Below the pieces are notes generated by a model. That model was not told the DNA's origin, searched no databases, and saw nothing but the letters and a program-made list of their open reading frames with translations. This document shows, piece after piece, positions 48,325 through 57,887 of a DNA stretch of 64,000 nt. This DNA is from Stutzerimonas stutzeri TS44 (GTDB lineage: Bacteria; Pseudomonadota; Gammaproteobacteria; Pseudomonadales; Pseudomonadaceae), in contig AJXE01000013.1 of NCBI GenBank assembly GCA_000263395.1, positions 1 through 64,000 on the forward strand, written 5' to 3'. The position numbers and the translations under genes were made by a program. Numbering within the stretch: the stretch's first letter is position 1; each line of letters starts with the position of its first letter.

Positions 48325-49420
48325 TTACAGCCCCTGCTTGAGACTGGCTTCGAGGTATCCGTCGAGGTCGCCGTCGAGCACCTTCTGGCAATCGCTGCGC
48401 TCCACGCCAGTACGCAGATCCTTGATGCGCGAGTCGTCGAGCACGTAGGAACGGATCTGGTGGCCCCAGCCAATGTCCGACTTGCTGTCTTCCAGCGCCT
48501 GAGAGGCGGCGTTGCGCTTCTGCATTTCCAGCTCGTACAACTTGGCCCGCAGCATCTTCATGGCGGTGTCCTTGTTGGCGTGCTGGGAACGTTCGTTCTG
48601 GCAGGCCACCACGGTATTGGTTGGCACGTGGGTGATACGCACCGCCGAGTCGGTGGTGTTGACGTGCTGACCACCGGCGCCGGAGGAGCGGTAGGTGTCG
48701 ATGCGCAGGTCGGCCGGGTTGATCTCGATCTCCACCCTGTCGTCGATCTCGGGCGATACGAATACCGCCGAGAACGAGGTGTGGCGACGGGCGCCGGAGT
48801 CGAACGGGCTCTTGCGCACCAGGCGGTGCACGCCGATCTCGGTGCGCAGCCAGCCGAAGGCGTATTCGCCCTTGATATGCACGGTGGCGCCCTTGATGCC
48901 GGCGACTTCGCCCTCGGACTGTTCGACGATCTCGGCATTGAAGCCACGCTTGTCGGCCCAGCGCAGGTACATACGCAGCAGGATGTTGGCCCAGTCCTGG
49001 GCCTCGGTACCGCCGGAGCCGGCCTGGATATCGAGGTAGCAGTTGTTCGGGTCCATCTCGTGGCTGAACATGCGGCGGAACTCGAGCTTCTCGAGAATTT
49101 CGCGCAGGCGTTCCAGCTCGGCGGCGACGTCATCCACCGCGCCCTGGTCGTCTTCTTCGACGGCCATGTCGAGCAGGTCGCGCGAGTCGGTCAGGCTGCC
49201 GGTGAGGTCGTCGATGGTCTCGACGATCTGCGCCAGGGTGGCGCGCTCACGGCCCAGGTTCTGCGCGTATTCGGGGTTGTTCCAGACGTTCGGGTCTTCG
49301 AGTTCGCGGTTTACTTCGACGAGACGATCATGCTTCTGATCGTAGTCAAAGATACCCCCGAATGGACTGGGTGCGGTCGGACAGGTCCTTGATGCTGTTG
49401 AGGATCGGGTTGATTTCCAT
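48325..49420 (-). CDS. prfB: peptide chain release factor 2, made by programmed +1 frameshift
   Basis: RF2 reads UAA and UGA stops. Translation begins at the ATG at 49420, runs 24 codons to an in-frame TGA at 49346-49348 (ending CGG GGG TAT CTT TGA C), and must shift +1 at CTT to continue to the stop at 48325, giving 364 residues (E. coli 365). The internal GGGGG and CTTTGAC match the known frameshift signal. The SPF tripeptide ([13 protein letters not shown]) that reads the stop codon and the GGQ motif (SGAGGQHVN) that releases peptide are both present. The frameshift gives autoregulation by RF2 level. Confidence 0.97.
49345..49360 (-). promoter_or_regulatory. prfB programmed +1 frameshift signal
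   Basis: On the minus strand CGGGGGTATCTTTGAC combines an internal Shine-Dalgarno-like G run, the slippery CTT codon and the in-frame TGA followed by C. This is the canonical RF2 recoding site. When RF2 is scarce the ribosome pauses at TGA and slips +1. Confidence 0.95.
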
Positions 49421-49548
49421 GGTGGGCAGCACTCGCAATCGGACGTTTCGAAAAGCCGGCGATTATAAACCCAGCAGGCGTGCGCTGACAGCCCGCCGGG
49501 ACGAACCGGACTCGAGACAATCGCCGCTGGCCGGCGCGCGCCGCCGAT

Positions 49549-50271
49549 TCAACCGGCGACGGCGCGTACCTGGCTTTCCAGTTCCGCCTTCAGTTGCGGA
49601 GCGAGCTTGAGCTGCCGCGCCAGCTCCTCGAGGTAGGCGCGCTCCATGAAGTGTTCCTCGTCGACCATCAGCACGCTGGCCAGATACATCTCGGCAGCCA
49701 TTTCCGGCGTCTTCGCCGCGGCGGCGACCTCGGCCGGATCGAGCGGCTTGTTCAGCTCGGCATCCAGCCAGCGTTGCAGCTCGCCATCATCGGTCAGCTT
49801 GGCGACTTCGGCATCGATCAGCTGACGCTCGCGCGCATCGATATGCCCGTCGGACTTCGCCGCGGCCACCAGCGCCTTGAGGATCGCCTGGCTGTGTTCC
49901 TCGACCTGCGCTGGCGGCAGGCGGTCGACGGTCTGCGGCGGCTGTTGCGGTGCGCCGGCCTGTTGCGCCTGCCAGTTGCTGTAGGCCTTGTAGGCCAGCA
50001 CGCCGAGCGCGGCCAGGCCGCCATAGGTCACGGCCTTGCCGCCGAACTTGCGGGCCTTCTTGTTACCCAGCAGCAGGCCGATCGCGCCGGCCGCCAGGGC
50101 GCCACCACCGGCACCGGACAGCACGTTGCCGAGCGAACCGCCGGCGCTGCCGCCGAGCAGATCGCCCAGTCCGCCGGCAGCGAGTTTGCCGCCGGCTGCC
50201 GGGGTTTGCGGCTTGTTCAGCAGGTCCTGCCCTGCCTTGAGCAGTTGATCGAGAAGGCCACTGGTTTTCAT
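49549..50271 (-). CDS. DUF533 (TerB-like) protein
   Basis: A 240-residue protein. The N-terminal third is glycine- and alanine-rich (about 30-75), with a probable membrane-associated helix near 80-97. The C-terminal half (about 125-238) is a helical TerB-like domain with KALVAAAKSDGHIDARERQLI, a pattern of acidic residues seen in TerB/DUF533. The family is often inner-membrane associated and of unknown function. GTACTTC upstream reads as GAAGTAC, a weak ribosome site. It is transcribed after the old yellow enzyme gene, 44 bases apart. Confidence 0.82.
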   Translation of the reverse strand: MKTSGLLDQLLKAGQDLLNKPQTPAAGGKLAAGGLGDLLGGSAGGSLGNVLSGAGGGALAAGAIGLLLGNKKARKFGGKAVTYGGLAALGVLAYKAYSNWQAQQAGAPQQPPQTVDRLPPAQVEEHSQAILKALVAAAKSDGHIDARERQLIDAEVAKLTDDGELQRWLDAELNKPLDPAEVAAAAKTPEMAAEMYLASVLMVDEEHFMERAYLEELARQLKLAPQLKAELESQVRAVAG

Positions 50272-50315
50272 CGAAGTACCTATGCAGTGAAAAGGAAGGT
50301 GGGGTGGACGACCGC

Positions 50316-51425
50316 TCAATCGAGCGGGTCGGGCAACTGGCGAATCGGCGTGTCGCGGTGGGCAGCGCGCACGTATTGCGCCGGCCACGGCACCGCGCGA
50401 TCGCCCAGATATTCGGCGGCATGCAGCGGCCAGTACGGGTCGCGCAGCAGCTCGCGGGCCAGCAGGATCAGATCGGCCTGACCGGTGCGCAGGATGTGCT
50501 CGGCCTGCACCGCTTCGGTGATCATGCCCACGGTGCCGGTGGCGATACCCGCCTCCTTGCGCACGCGCTCGGCGAACTGGGTCTGATAGCCCGGCCCGAC
50601 CGGAATCTCCGCATTGGCCGCGGTGCCGCCGGACGAAACATCGATCAGGTCGACGCCCACGTCCTTCAGGCGCTGTGCCAGCTTCACGGTTTCATCCGGG
50701 TTCCAGCCATCCTCCACCCAGTCGGTCGCCGACAACCGTACGAACAGCGGCAACTCCTGCGGCCAGACCTCACGCACCGCGGCGGTGATCTCCAGCAACA
50801 GGCGGATACGGTTCTCGAACGAACCGCCGTAGCGATCCTGGCGTTGATTGGACAGCGGCGAGAGGAACTGATGCAGCAGATAGCCGTGCGCAGCATGCAC
50901 CTCGGCGATCTTGAAGCCGGCCGCCAGCGCGCGCTCGGCGCCGGTGACAAACGCCTGCACCACCTCGGCGATGGCGGCCTCGTCCAGTGCGGTGGGCACC
51001 GCGTGCTCCGGCGAGAAGGCGATGGCCGACGGCCCCACCGGAATCCAGCCACCCTCGGCGACCGGTACGCTGCCGTGCTTGCCGAGCCAGGGCCGCCAGG
51101 TACTCGCCTTGCGCCCGGCGTGCGCCAGCTGCACGCCGGCGACCGAACCCTGTGCCTCGATGAAACGGGTGATACGGCGCAGCGGCTCGACGTGCTCGTC
51201 AGACCAGATGCCCAGGTCTTCGGGAGAAATGCGTCCATCCGGCGTGACTGCCGTGGCCTCGACGATCACCAGCCCGGCGCCGCCGACCGCACGACTGCCG
51301 AGATGCACGAGGTGCCAGTCGTTGGCCAAGCCGCCCTGGGCCGAGTACTGGCACATCGGCGAAACGGCGATCCGGTTGGGCAAGGTCAGTTGGCGCAGGG
51401 TAAGCGGCTGGAATAGCTGGGACAT
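50316..51425 (-). CDS. old yellow enzyme family NADH:flavin oxidoreductase (XenA/YqjM-like)
   Basis: A 369-residue FMN TIM-barrel enzyme. The N-terminus LFQPLTLRQLTLPNRIAVSPMCQYSA carries the Cys typical of the YqjM/XenA class, with the substrate-binding HAAHGYLLHQFLSP and VRLSATDW later. It reduces activated C=C bonds and nitro compounds using NAD(P)H. The ATG before SQLFQPL is the family start. It is downstream of the interrupted molybdopterin oxidoreductase with a 96-base gap. Confidence 0.92.
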   Translation of the reverse strand: MSQLFQPLTLRQLTLPNRIAVSPMCQYSAQGGLANDWHLVHLGSRAVGGAGLVIVEATAVTPDGRISPEDLGIWSDEHVEPLRRITRFIEAQGSVAGVQLAHAGRKASTWRPWLGKHGSVPVAEGGWIPVGPSAIAFSPEHAVPTALDEAAIAEVVQAFVTGAERALAAGFKIAEVHAAHGYLLHQFLSPLSNQRQDRYGGSFENRIRLLLEITAAVREVWPQELPLFVRLSATDWVEDGWNPDETVKLAQRLKDVGVDLIDVSSGGTAANAEIPVGPGYQTQFAERVRKEAGIATGTVGMITEAVQAEHILRTGQADLILLARELLRDPYWPLHAAEYLGDRAVPWPAQYVRAAHRDTPIRQLPDPLD

Positions 51426-51521
51426 GGCGGCCTCGACTGTCAAAATCTCGAATTGGACAGTATTCAGTAGAGACTGTTTCCGCACGCCTGCCCAGCCCCG
51501 GCGACCAGAACGCGCCGCCGA

Positions 51522-53615
51522 TCAGGCTGCGCTCACCTGCACCGGCACGCCGTTGAGCGCCGCATTGCCCGATACATCCAGCGCCTTCTGGTCGGTCAGG
51601 TCGTTACTGCTGGCACCCGGCTGCTGCGCGGCGACGGTCATCTGCACACCCGCGCGGGCATGGCCCCAGCCATGCGGCAGACTGACCACGCCCGGCATCA
51701 TCTCGTCGCTGCCGAGCACGTCCACCTCGATCACCCCGACTCGCGAGCGAACTTGCACGCGCTGGCCATCGTGCAGCCGACGCGCCGCCATGTCGGCCGG
51801 ATGCATCAGCAGTTGGTGACGCGGCTTGCCCTTCACCAGCCGCGGGTAGTTGTGCATCCAGGAATTGTTGCTGCGCACATGGCGGCGACCGATCAGCAGC
51901 AACGCCCCGGCGGGCATCTGCGGCTGCCGGGCGAAGCGCTGCAGGTCTTCCACAAACAGCGGCGGTGCTGCCTGGATTCGCTGGTTCGCGGTCTTCAGGC
52001 GGCGCGCGAGGTTCGGTCGCAGCGGCCCGAGGTCCAGCCCATGCGGATAATCCTCGAGCGCCGCCAGGCTCAGCCTGCGCTCGGAGCGATCACCGTAGGG
52101 GCCGTGACGCAACGCCAGATCGATCATCTGCTGCGGCGCCAGCGTCGGTTTCAGCTCGACGCCGGTACACGCCGCATAGGCCTTGGCCAGCCCGACGAAG
52201 ATTTCCCAGTCGTCCAGCGCGCCGTCCGGTTTGGCCAGCACCGGTTGGTTGAAGCGCGTGACATTGCGCACGGCGAGCAGGTTGAAGGTGCTGTCGTAGT
52301 GATCGTGCTCCAGCGGCGCGGTCGGCGGCAGGATGAGATCGGCGTAGCGCGTGGTTTCGTTGATATAGAAATCGACGCTGAGCATGAACTCCAAACCGTC
52401 GAGCGCCTGCTCCAGCTTGCGCCCGTTGGGCGTGGAGAGCACCGGGTTGCCGGCCACGGTGATCAGCGCACGCACCTGCCCTTCTCCGGGCTCGAGCATC
52501 TCCTCGGCCAGCGCCGCCACCGGCAGTTCGCCGCCGTACTCCGGCAGTTACGACACCCGGCTGCGCCAGGCGGCGAAGTGTCCGCCAGTGGTGGTTTCGA
52601 CCAGATCTACCGCAGGTTCGGTGCACAGCGTGCCACCGACCCGATCGAGATTGCCGGTGACCAGATTGATCAGCTGCACCAGCCACTGGCACAGGCTGCC
52701 GAAGGCCTGGGTCGAGACGCCCATGCGGCCGTAGCAGGCCGCCTTGTCCGCGGCGGCGAAATCCCGCGCCAGTTGGCGGATCGTCTCGGCCGGCACACCG
52801 CAGCGCGCGCTCATCGCCTCGGCGCTGAACGGCGCGATGGCTGCGCGCACCTCGTCGAGACCGTCCACCGGCAGCGGTGTGGCGCGTGTCAGCCCTTCCT
52901 CGAACAGCGTGTTGAGCAGACCGAACAGCAGCGCCGCGTCCTGTCCCGGGCGTACGAACAGATGACGGTCGGCGATCACCGCGGTCTCGCTGCGGCGCGG
53001 GTCGACCACCACCAGCGTGCCGCCCCGCACGCGCAGCGCCTTGAGGCGCTTTTCCACGTCCGGCACGGTCATGATGCTGCCGTTGGAGGCCAGCGGATTG
53101 CCGCCGAGGATCAGCATGAAGTCGGTGTGATCGATATCCGGCACCGGCAACAGCAGGCCGTGGCCGTACATCAGGTAGCTGGTGAGGTGATGCGGCAGCT
53201 GGTCGACCGAGGTTGCGGAGAAGCGGTTGCGCGTCTTCAGCAGGCCGAGGAAGTAGTTGCTGTGGGTCATCAGCCCGTAGTTGTGCACGCTCGGGTTGCC
53301 CTGGTAGACGGCCACGGCGTTGCTGCCATGACGCTCGCGAATCTCGGCGAGCCGATCGGCAACCAGGGCGAACGCCTCATCCCACTCGATCGCCTGCCAC
53401 TGCGCGCCATGCCGGCGCATCGGCCGGCGCAAGCGGTCGGGGTCGTTCTGGATATCCTGCAGGGCCACCGCCTTGGGACAGATATGGCCCCGGCTGAACG
53501 GATCGAGCGGATCGCCCTTGATCGAGAGGATGCGCTCGCCCTCGGTCTGGATGGTCAGGCCGCAGATGGCTTCGCACAGATGGCAGGCACGGTGATGGAC
53601 GGTCGTCTCGCTCAT
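51522..53615 (-). pseudogene. molybdopterin oxidoreductase interrupted by an in-frame TAA
   Basis: Without the stop this would be a 697-residue enzyme of the formate dehydrogenase/BisC-like molybdopterin family. The N-terminus has a 4Fe-4S site (CHLCEAICG and HICPK), the middle has molybdopterin contacts (ILGGNPLASNGS, VVVDPRRSETA), and the C-terminus is the dinucleotide-binding domain with SLPHGWGHARAG. After codon 355 (RSRVS) a TAA lies at 52548-52550, and the same frame continues at once with LPEYGGELPVAALAEEM. It looks like a recent point mutation or a sequencing error, since the rest of the frame is intact. An independent restart near 52520 is possible but would lack the cluster. Confidence 0.85.
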
Positions 53616-53739
53616 TTCGGTTTCCCGCATGACGCTGTTGTTGTCCCGCCACTGTAGGCGCGGGCAGGACGGGCAACAATCGAACGTCTGCGGAGAAATG
53701 GCGCTGGATTCAGCCGGTCAATCGGCGGCGAGCGGACGC

Positions 53740-55455
53740 TCAGCGCGCGGCGATGTGCGCGACCAGCAGCTGCACGCTTTCCTGGCCGCGGTACTCGTTG
53801 ACGTCCAGCTTGTAGGCCAGCTCCGCCCAGCGCACCGTCGGGTTCGGCCAGAGTTCGCGGTCGATGTTGAAGGCGATGCCGTCCAGGGTCAGCGCACCGC
53901 ACTCGCTCCTGAGTACCAGCTTGAGGTGACGCTCGCCGACGATGCGCTGCTGCACCAGTTGAAACACGCCGTGAAACATCGGCTCGGGGAAGTGCTGGCC
54001 CCAGGGCCCGGCGTTGCGCAGCGCCCGCGCCAGCTCCAGATGGAACTCCTCGATGCTGAGCTGGCCATCGGTCAGCAGGCGGCCGGTCAGATCGTCCTCG
54101 TTGAGCTGACGGCGCACTTCGGCGTCGAACGCGGCGGCGAAGGCGCCGAAATTTTCCTGCGGCAGCGACAGTCCAGCCGCCATCGCGTGGCCGCCGAACT
54201 TGCTGATCAGCCCCGGATGTCGCGCCGCTACCGCATCCAGCGCGTCGCGAATATGAAAGCCCGGCACCGAGCGTGCCGAGCCCTTGAGCTGGCCGTCGCC
54301 CGCATCGGCGAAGGCGATGGTCGGCCGGTGATAACGCTCCTTCAGCCGCGACGCGAGAATGCCGATCACGCCCTGATGCCAGTCCGCCTCGAACAGGCAC
54401 AGGCCGAACGGCAGATCCTCCAGTGGCAGGTCCTTGAGCTGCGCCAGCGCCTCGCGCTGCATGCCCTGCTCGATGCTTTTGCGGTCCTGATTGAGCTGAT
54501 CGAGCTGGGTCGCCATGTCGCGCGCCAGCGCCTCGTCCTCGCAGAGCAGGCACTCGATGCCCAGGCTCATGTCATCCAGCCGCCCCGCCGCGTTCAAGCG
54601 CGGGCCGAGGATGAAGCCCAGATCGGTCGAGGTGATGCGCCGATGATCGCGCCCGGCGACTTCGAGAATCGCCCGCAACCCCGGTCGCGCCCGCCCGGCA
54701 CGAATCCGCGCCAGCCCCTGATGCACGAGGATGCGGTTGTTGGCGTCCAGCGGCACCACGTCGGCGACGCTGCCCAGCGCCACCAGATCGAGCAGTTCGG
54801 CCAGATTCGGCTCGCTCCAGCCGTTACGCGTGAACCAGCCCAGCTCGCGCAGCCGCGCACGCAGTGCCAGCAGCACATAGAAGATCACCCCGACACCGGC
54901 CATGCATTTGCTCGGGAAGGCGCATTCGGGCTGGTTCGGATTGACGATCGCATCCGCCGCCGGCAGCTCGTGACCCGGCAGGTGGTGATCGGTGACCAGC
55001 ACCCGCAGCCCGGCTGCCTTGGCCGCCGCGACGCCATCGACGCTGGAGATGCCGTTGTCCACGGTGACCAGCAGTTCGGGCGCGCGCTGCAGCGCCACGG
55101 CAACGATTTCCGGGGTCAGGCCGTAGCCGTACTCGAAGCGATTGGGCACCAGATAGTCGACATGCGCCGCGCCCAGCTGGCGCAGGCCGAGCACGCCGAC
55201 GGTGCTCGCGGTGGCGCCATCGGCGTCGAAATCACCGACGAAGAGGATGCGCTGGCGCTTATCCAGCGCCTCGACCAGCAACTCGACCGCGCGCTCGATG
55301 CCCTTGAGCTGGTTGTAGGGCATCAGCCGCGCCAGCGCCTTGTCCAGCTCGCTGGCCGAGCGCACGCCGCGCGCGGCATACAGACGGGTCAGCAGCGGCG
55401 GCAGGTCGCCGAGTTCGGGCAGGGTTTCAGGTAGAGGGCGGGGTTCGATACGCAT
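53740..55455 (-). CDS. recJ: single-stranded-DNA-specific exonuclease RecJ
   Basis: A 571-residue DHH-family 5'-3' exonuclease for recombination and mismatch repair. Motif I is VGDFDADGATA, the DHH motif is VTDHHLPGHELP, and the DHHA1 domain has GSARSVPGFHI and KFGGHAMAAGLSL. An OB-fold follows at the C-terminus, ending LLVAHIAAR. The length matches other Pseudomonas RecJ. It is preceded on the same strand by yaeQ, 116 bases away. Confidence 0.95.
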   Translation of the reverse strand: MRIEPRPLPETLPELGDLPPLLTRLYAARGVRSASELDKALARLMPYNQLKGIERAVELLVEALDKRQRILFVGDFDADGATASTVGVLGLRQLGAAHVDYLVPNRFEYGYGLTPEIVAVALQRAPELLVTVDNGISSVDGVAAAKAAGLRVLVTDHHLPGHELPAADAIVNPNQPECAFPSKCMAGVGVIFYVLLALRARLRELGWFTRNGWSEPNLAELLDLVALGSVADVVPLDANNRILVHQGLARIRAGRARPGLRAILEVAGRDHRRITSTDLGFILGPRLNAAGRLDDMSLGIECLLCEDEALARDMATQLDQLNQDRKSIEQGMQREALAQLKDLPLEDLPFGLCLFEADWHQGVIGILASRLKERYHRPTIAFADAGDGQLKGSARSVPGFHIRDALDAVAARHPGLISKFGGHAMAAGLSLPQENFGAFAAAFDAEVRRQLNEDDLTGRLLTDGQLSIEEFHLELARALRNAGPWGQHFPEPMFHGVFQLVQQRIVGERHLKLVLRSECGALTLDGIAFNIDRELWPNPTVRWAELAYKLDVNEYRGQESVQLLVAHIAAR

Positions 55456-55571
55456 CGGCTGGCTTTCCGGTCACGGCTCTTCGGCACGGGCGCCGGAGAA
55501 AATCGGCGCAAAAGCATACAGCAATGCACTGTCGGCAGGCCGCCAATCACGATTCAGCCGACTGGCGCCGT

Positions 55572-56111
55572 TCAACGCTCGCCCAGCAACCACTCCAGCG
55601 ATACCTCGAACTGGCCACGCTCGTCGGTGATGAACAGGGTGCCGTCGCTGATCATCACGCCCCATTGCAGGCTGCGCGGCAGATCCTTGACCAGCGCCGC
55701 AAGCGATTCGGAATCCACGGCGACGATGGACAGGTTCTTCAGGTTGCGCACCGCGTCCACCACCTTGCCCTGCCACACGCGCAGGTTGCCGTAGGCCACC
55801 AGGCTGGTGCGCTCGGCACGGCGCGAGCACCAGGTCAGACGCTCGGCATCCGGTTGTCCGACCTCAATCCAGTGCAATACACGACCATCGAGACTCTTCT
55901 CCCAGAGCGCCGGCTCGTCCACATCGGACAGGCCACGACCGAACGCCAGTTGCTCGCTGTACCAGAGCGCGTAGGCGATCAGGCGCACCCCCAGGCGCTC
56001 CTCGGTTTCCGAGGGATGCCGGGCGACCGTGAAACGCAGGTTCTCGTACACCCCGCGATCCAGGTCGGTGAGATTGAGTTCCACCTTGTACGGCGTGGCT
56101 TGCAGGGCCAT
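55572..56111 (-). CDS. YaeQ family protein
   Basis: A 179-residue protein matching YaeQ along its length: NLTDLDRGVYENLRFTVARHPSE at the start and WIEVGQPDAERL in the middle. The fold is related to PD-(D/E)xK nucleases, and the E of IEVGQP with a following conserved K would fit that core, but activity is unproven. GGAGGCCGC lies just upstream of the start. It is divergent from bfd. Confidence 0.9.
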   Translation of the reverse strand: MALQATPYKVELNLTDLDRGVYENLRFTVARHPSETEERLGVRLIAYALWYSEQLAFGRGLSDVDEPALWEKSLDGRVLHWIEVGQPDAERLTWCSRRAERTSLVAYGNLRVWQGKVVDAVRNLKNLSIVAVDSESLAALVKDLPRSLQWGVMISDGTLFITDERGQFEVSLEWLLGER

Positions 56112-56225
56112 GAGCGGCCTCCGGTTGGAAAAAAGGCGCGCAGTCTACCGCAAAGCCCAGACAGGCTGTCGCGTGCAACCCCGCCGGTGCAGCAGGGGCG
56201 GAGAAATGCCAGACAGACGGACTTT

Positions 56226-56244
56226 GACAATCATTCTCATTCTG
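56226..56244 (+). promoter_or_regulatory. Fur box before bfd
   Basis: GACAATCATTCTCATTCTG contains the AATCATTCTCATT core typical of Fur sites. It lies 41 bases before the bfd start, where Fur would cover the promoter. Iron shortage should then raise Bfd and release iron from bacterioferritin. No similar box is seen before bfr. Confidence 0.75.
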
Positions 56245-56284
56245 TTTAGCATCTCATCATCAACGGGCTCAACGGGTATTGCTC

Positions 56285-56503
56285 ATGTACGTTTGCCTTT
56301 GCCAGGGTGTCACCGACGGTCAGCTTCGCGAAGCCATCTACGAAGGCTGCTGCAGCTACCGTGAAGTACGCGAGGCCACCGGCGTCGCCAGCCAGTGCGG
56401 CAAGTGTGCCTGCGTGGCCAAGCAAGTCGTGCGCGAAACCCTCGGCGAACTCCAGGCCGCCCAGACCGCCTTCGCCTATCCCGCCAGCTTCGCTCCCGCC
56501 TGA
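56285..56503 (+). CDS. bfd: bacterioferritin-associated ferredoxin
   Basis: A 72-residue 2Fe-2S protein. The four cluster cysteines are C4, C6, C38 and C41 (MYVCLCQGVT and SQCGKCAC). Bfd binds bacterioferritin and passes electrons to its haem so stored iron leaves as Fe(II). The start is the ATG at 56285, as in the family. A Fur box precedes it, a terminator follows at 56521-56546, and bfr lies further downstream. Confidence 0.95.
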   Translation: MYVCLCQGVTDGQLREAIYEGCCSYREVREATGVASQCGKCACVAKQVVRETLGELQAAQTAFAYPASFAPA

Positions 56504-56520
56504 GCGAAACCAGCCATCCA

Positions 56521-56546
56521 AGCCGGGCCGTTGCCCGGCTTTTTTA
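56521..56546 (+). terminator. intrinsic terminator after bfd
   Basis: Perfect 9-bp arms AAGCCGGGC and GCCCGGCTT with a 4-base loop are followed by a T-run (TTTTTT overall). It ends the bfd message 18 bases after its stop and separates it from bfr. Confidence 0.92.
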
Positions 56547-56697
56547 CGCCTGTAAATCAAGACGTTACCCACCCGATGCGCAATGAAAACATTCGCATTC
56601 GGATCTAGCCTTTTGCATTCAAGGGCTTAGGTTTGACAGCCCCCAGTATCATGGCCAGACTGCCCAACGACTCATTTTCTTCAGGCAGGGCTAGAAC

Positions 56698-57168
56698 ATG
56701 AAAGGCGACAAGCTAGTCATCCAGCATCTCAACAAGCTCCTCGGCAACGAACTGGTCGCCATCAACCAGTACTTCCTGCATGCGCGCATGTATGAGGACT
56801 GGGGGCTGGAGAAACTCGGCAAGCACGAGTACGAAGAATCCATCGACGAGATGAAGCATGCCGACAAGCTGATCAAGCGCATCCTCTTCCTCGAAGGCCT
56901 GCCGAACCTGCAGGACCTGGGCAAGCTGCTGATCGGCGAAAACACCCGCGAGATGCTCGAGTGCGATCTCAAGCTGGAGCAGGGCGGCCTGCAGGACCTC
57001 AAAGAGGCCATCGCCTACTGCGAGAGCATCGGCGATTACGGCACTCGCGAGCTGCTGGAAGAAATCCTCGAATCGGAGGAAGGGCATATCGACTGGCTGG
57101 AAACCCAGCTGGGGCTGATCGACAAGGTGGGGCTGGAAAATTACCTGCAGTCGCAGATGGACGACTGA
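56698..57168 (+). CDS. bfr: bacterioferritin
   Basis: A 156-residue iron-storage subunit forming a 24-mer shell. The diiron ferroxidase ligands E18, E51, H54, E94, E127 and H130 are all present, and M52 is in place to bind haem between two subunits, so this is a true Bfr (BfrB type in Pseudomonas) rather than a ferritin. It is a separate transcription unit from bfd; a terminator lies between them and another follows at 57193-57235. AGGCAGGG lies about 10 bases before the start. Confidence 0.96.
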   Translation: MKGDKLVIQHLNKLLGNELVAINQYFLHARMYEDWGLEKLGKHEYEESIDEMKHADKLIKRILFLEGLPNLQDLGKLLIGENTREMLECDLKLEQGGLQDLKEAIAYCESIGDYGTRELLEEILESEEGHIDWLETQLGLIDKVGLENYLQSQMDD

Positions 57169-57192
57169 TCCGGCAGCACCGCAGCCGCAACG

Positions 57193-57235
57193 AAAAAACG
57201 CCATGCCCCGACCGGGACATGGCGTTTTTCTTTAT
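57193..57235 (+). terminator. intrinsic terminator after bfr
   Basis: Arms AACGCCATGCCCC and GGGACATGGCGTT (one mismatched pair) are followed by a T-rich tail (TTTTTCTTT). An A-run precedes the stem, so it could also work for the opposite strand (grxD). Confidence 0.88.
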
Positions 57236-57248
57236 CGGTTCCCGAACC

Positions 57249-57271
57249 CGGGCATCGGCTGGAGATGCCCG
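57249..57271 (-). terminator. hairpin after grxD
   Basis: Arms CGGGCATC and GATGCCCG with a 7-base loop lie 17 bases past the grxD stop. It adds to the bfr terminator, which has an A-run on the grxD side. Confidence 0.55.
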
Positions 57272-57287
57272 TCCCGCAGCCGATTGC

Positions 57288-57614
57288 TCAGGCTTCGCTC
57301 TTGCCGACCGCCGATTTGATCAGCGTCTGCAGCTCGCCCTTCTCGAACATTTCCAGAATGATGTCGCTGCCACCGACCAGCTCGCCGTTGACCCACAGCT
57401 GCGGGAAAGTCGGCCAGTTGGCGTACTTCGGCAGGTTGGCGCGGATTTCCGGATTTTGCAGGATGTCGACATAGGCGAACTTCTCGCCACAGCCCATCAC
57501 CGCCTGGGTCGCGCGGGCAGAGAAGCCGCACTGCGGAGCGTTGGGGGAGCCTTTCATGTACAGCAGCACCGGATTGCTGGCGATCTGCTCTTTGATGGTT
57601 TCGATGATATCCAT
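57288..57614 (-). CDS. grxD: monothiol glutaredoxin GrxD (Grx4)
   Basis: A 108-residue CGFS glutaredoxin. The active-site C29 is in PQCGFSARA, and [16 protein letters not shown] carries the cis-proline and glutathione contacts. Such proteins hold a 2Fe-2S cluster as a dimer or with BolA and deliver it to target proteins. GAGGTACTCC upstream reads as GGAGTACCTC, a good ribosome site. It is convergent with bfr, fitting an iron-sulfur and iron-storage neighbourhood. Confidence 0.95.
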   Translation of the reverse strand: MDIIETIKEQIASNPVLLYMKGSPNAPQCGFSARATQAVMGCGEKFAYVDILQNPEIRANLPKYANWPTFPQLWVNGELVGGSDIILEMFEKGELQTLIKSAVGKSEA

Positions 57615-57887
57615 GGAGTACCTCGGCTAGACGGTTGCCGCGCATTGTACCGGAACTGCATCGCGAAAGCCGAGTGGCGAGCTCGGCTTTTAGCCGGCGG
57701 CCCGGCCGGGCCTGCGGCATGCAGCAGAGTTGCGGCCGCCTGGCGGCGAATTTGCGCCTGTGCACGATTTGTGGATAAGATCGCGGCTTCCCCGTTTCGT
57801 CGCGTCACCGTGCGACTCCTGTCGTCGGTCCCCGTTTTCCCTGGAAAAAGCCACGGATCACGGCCTGCGACATGTAAGGTAGTTAAT

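Noticed and set aside
52548..52550. In-frame stop as a recoded selenocysteine codon
   Set aside because: The codon is TAA, not TGA, and it lies mid-protein away from the N-terminal iron-sulfur region; no SECIS-like feature was sought or needed.
56630..56660. Sigma-70 promoter before bfr
   Set aside because: TTGACA is present at about 56633-56638, but no acceptable -10 box lies at 16-18 bases; left unannotated.
57790..57835. ArgR box before argF
   Set aside because: Several GTCGC/GTCGT half-sites occur, but spacing and match to the Pseudomonas ArgR consensus are not convincing in GC-rich DNA.
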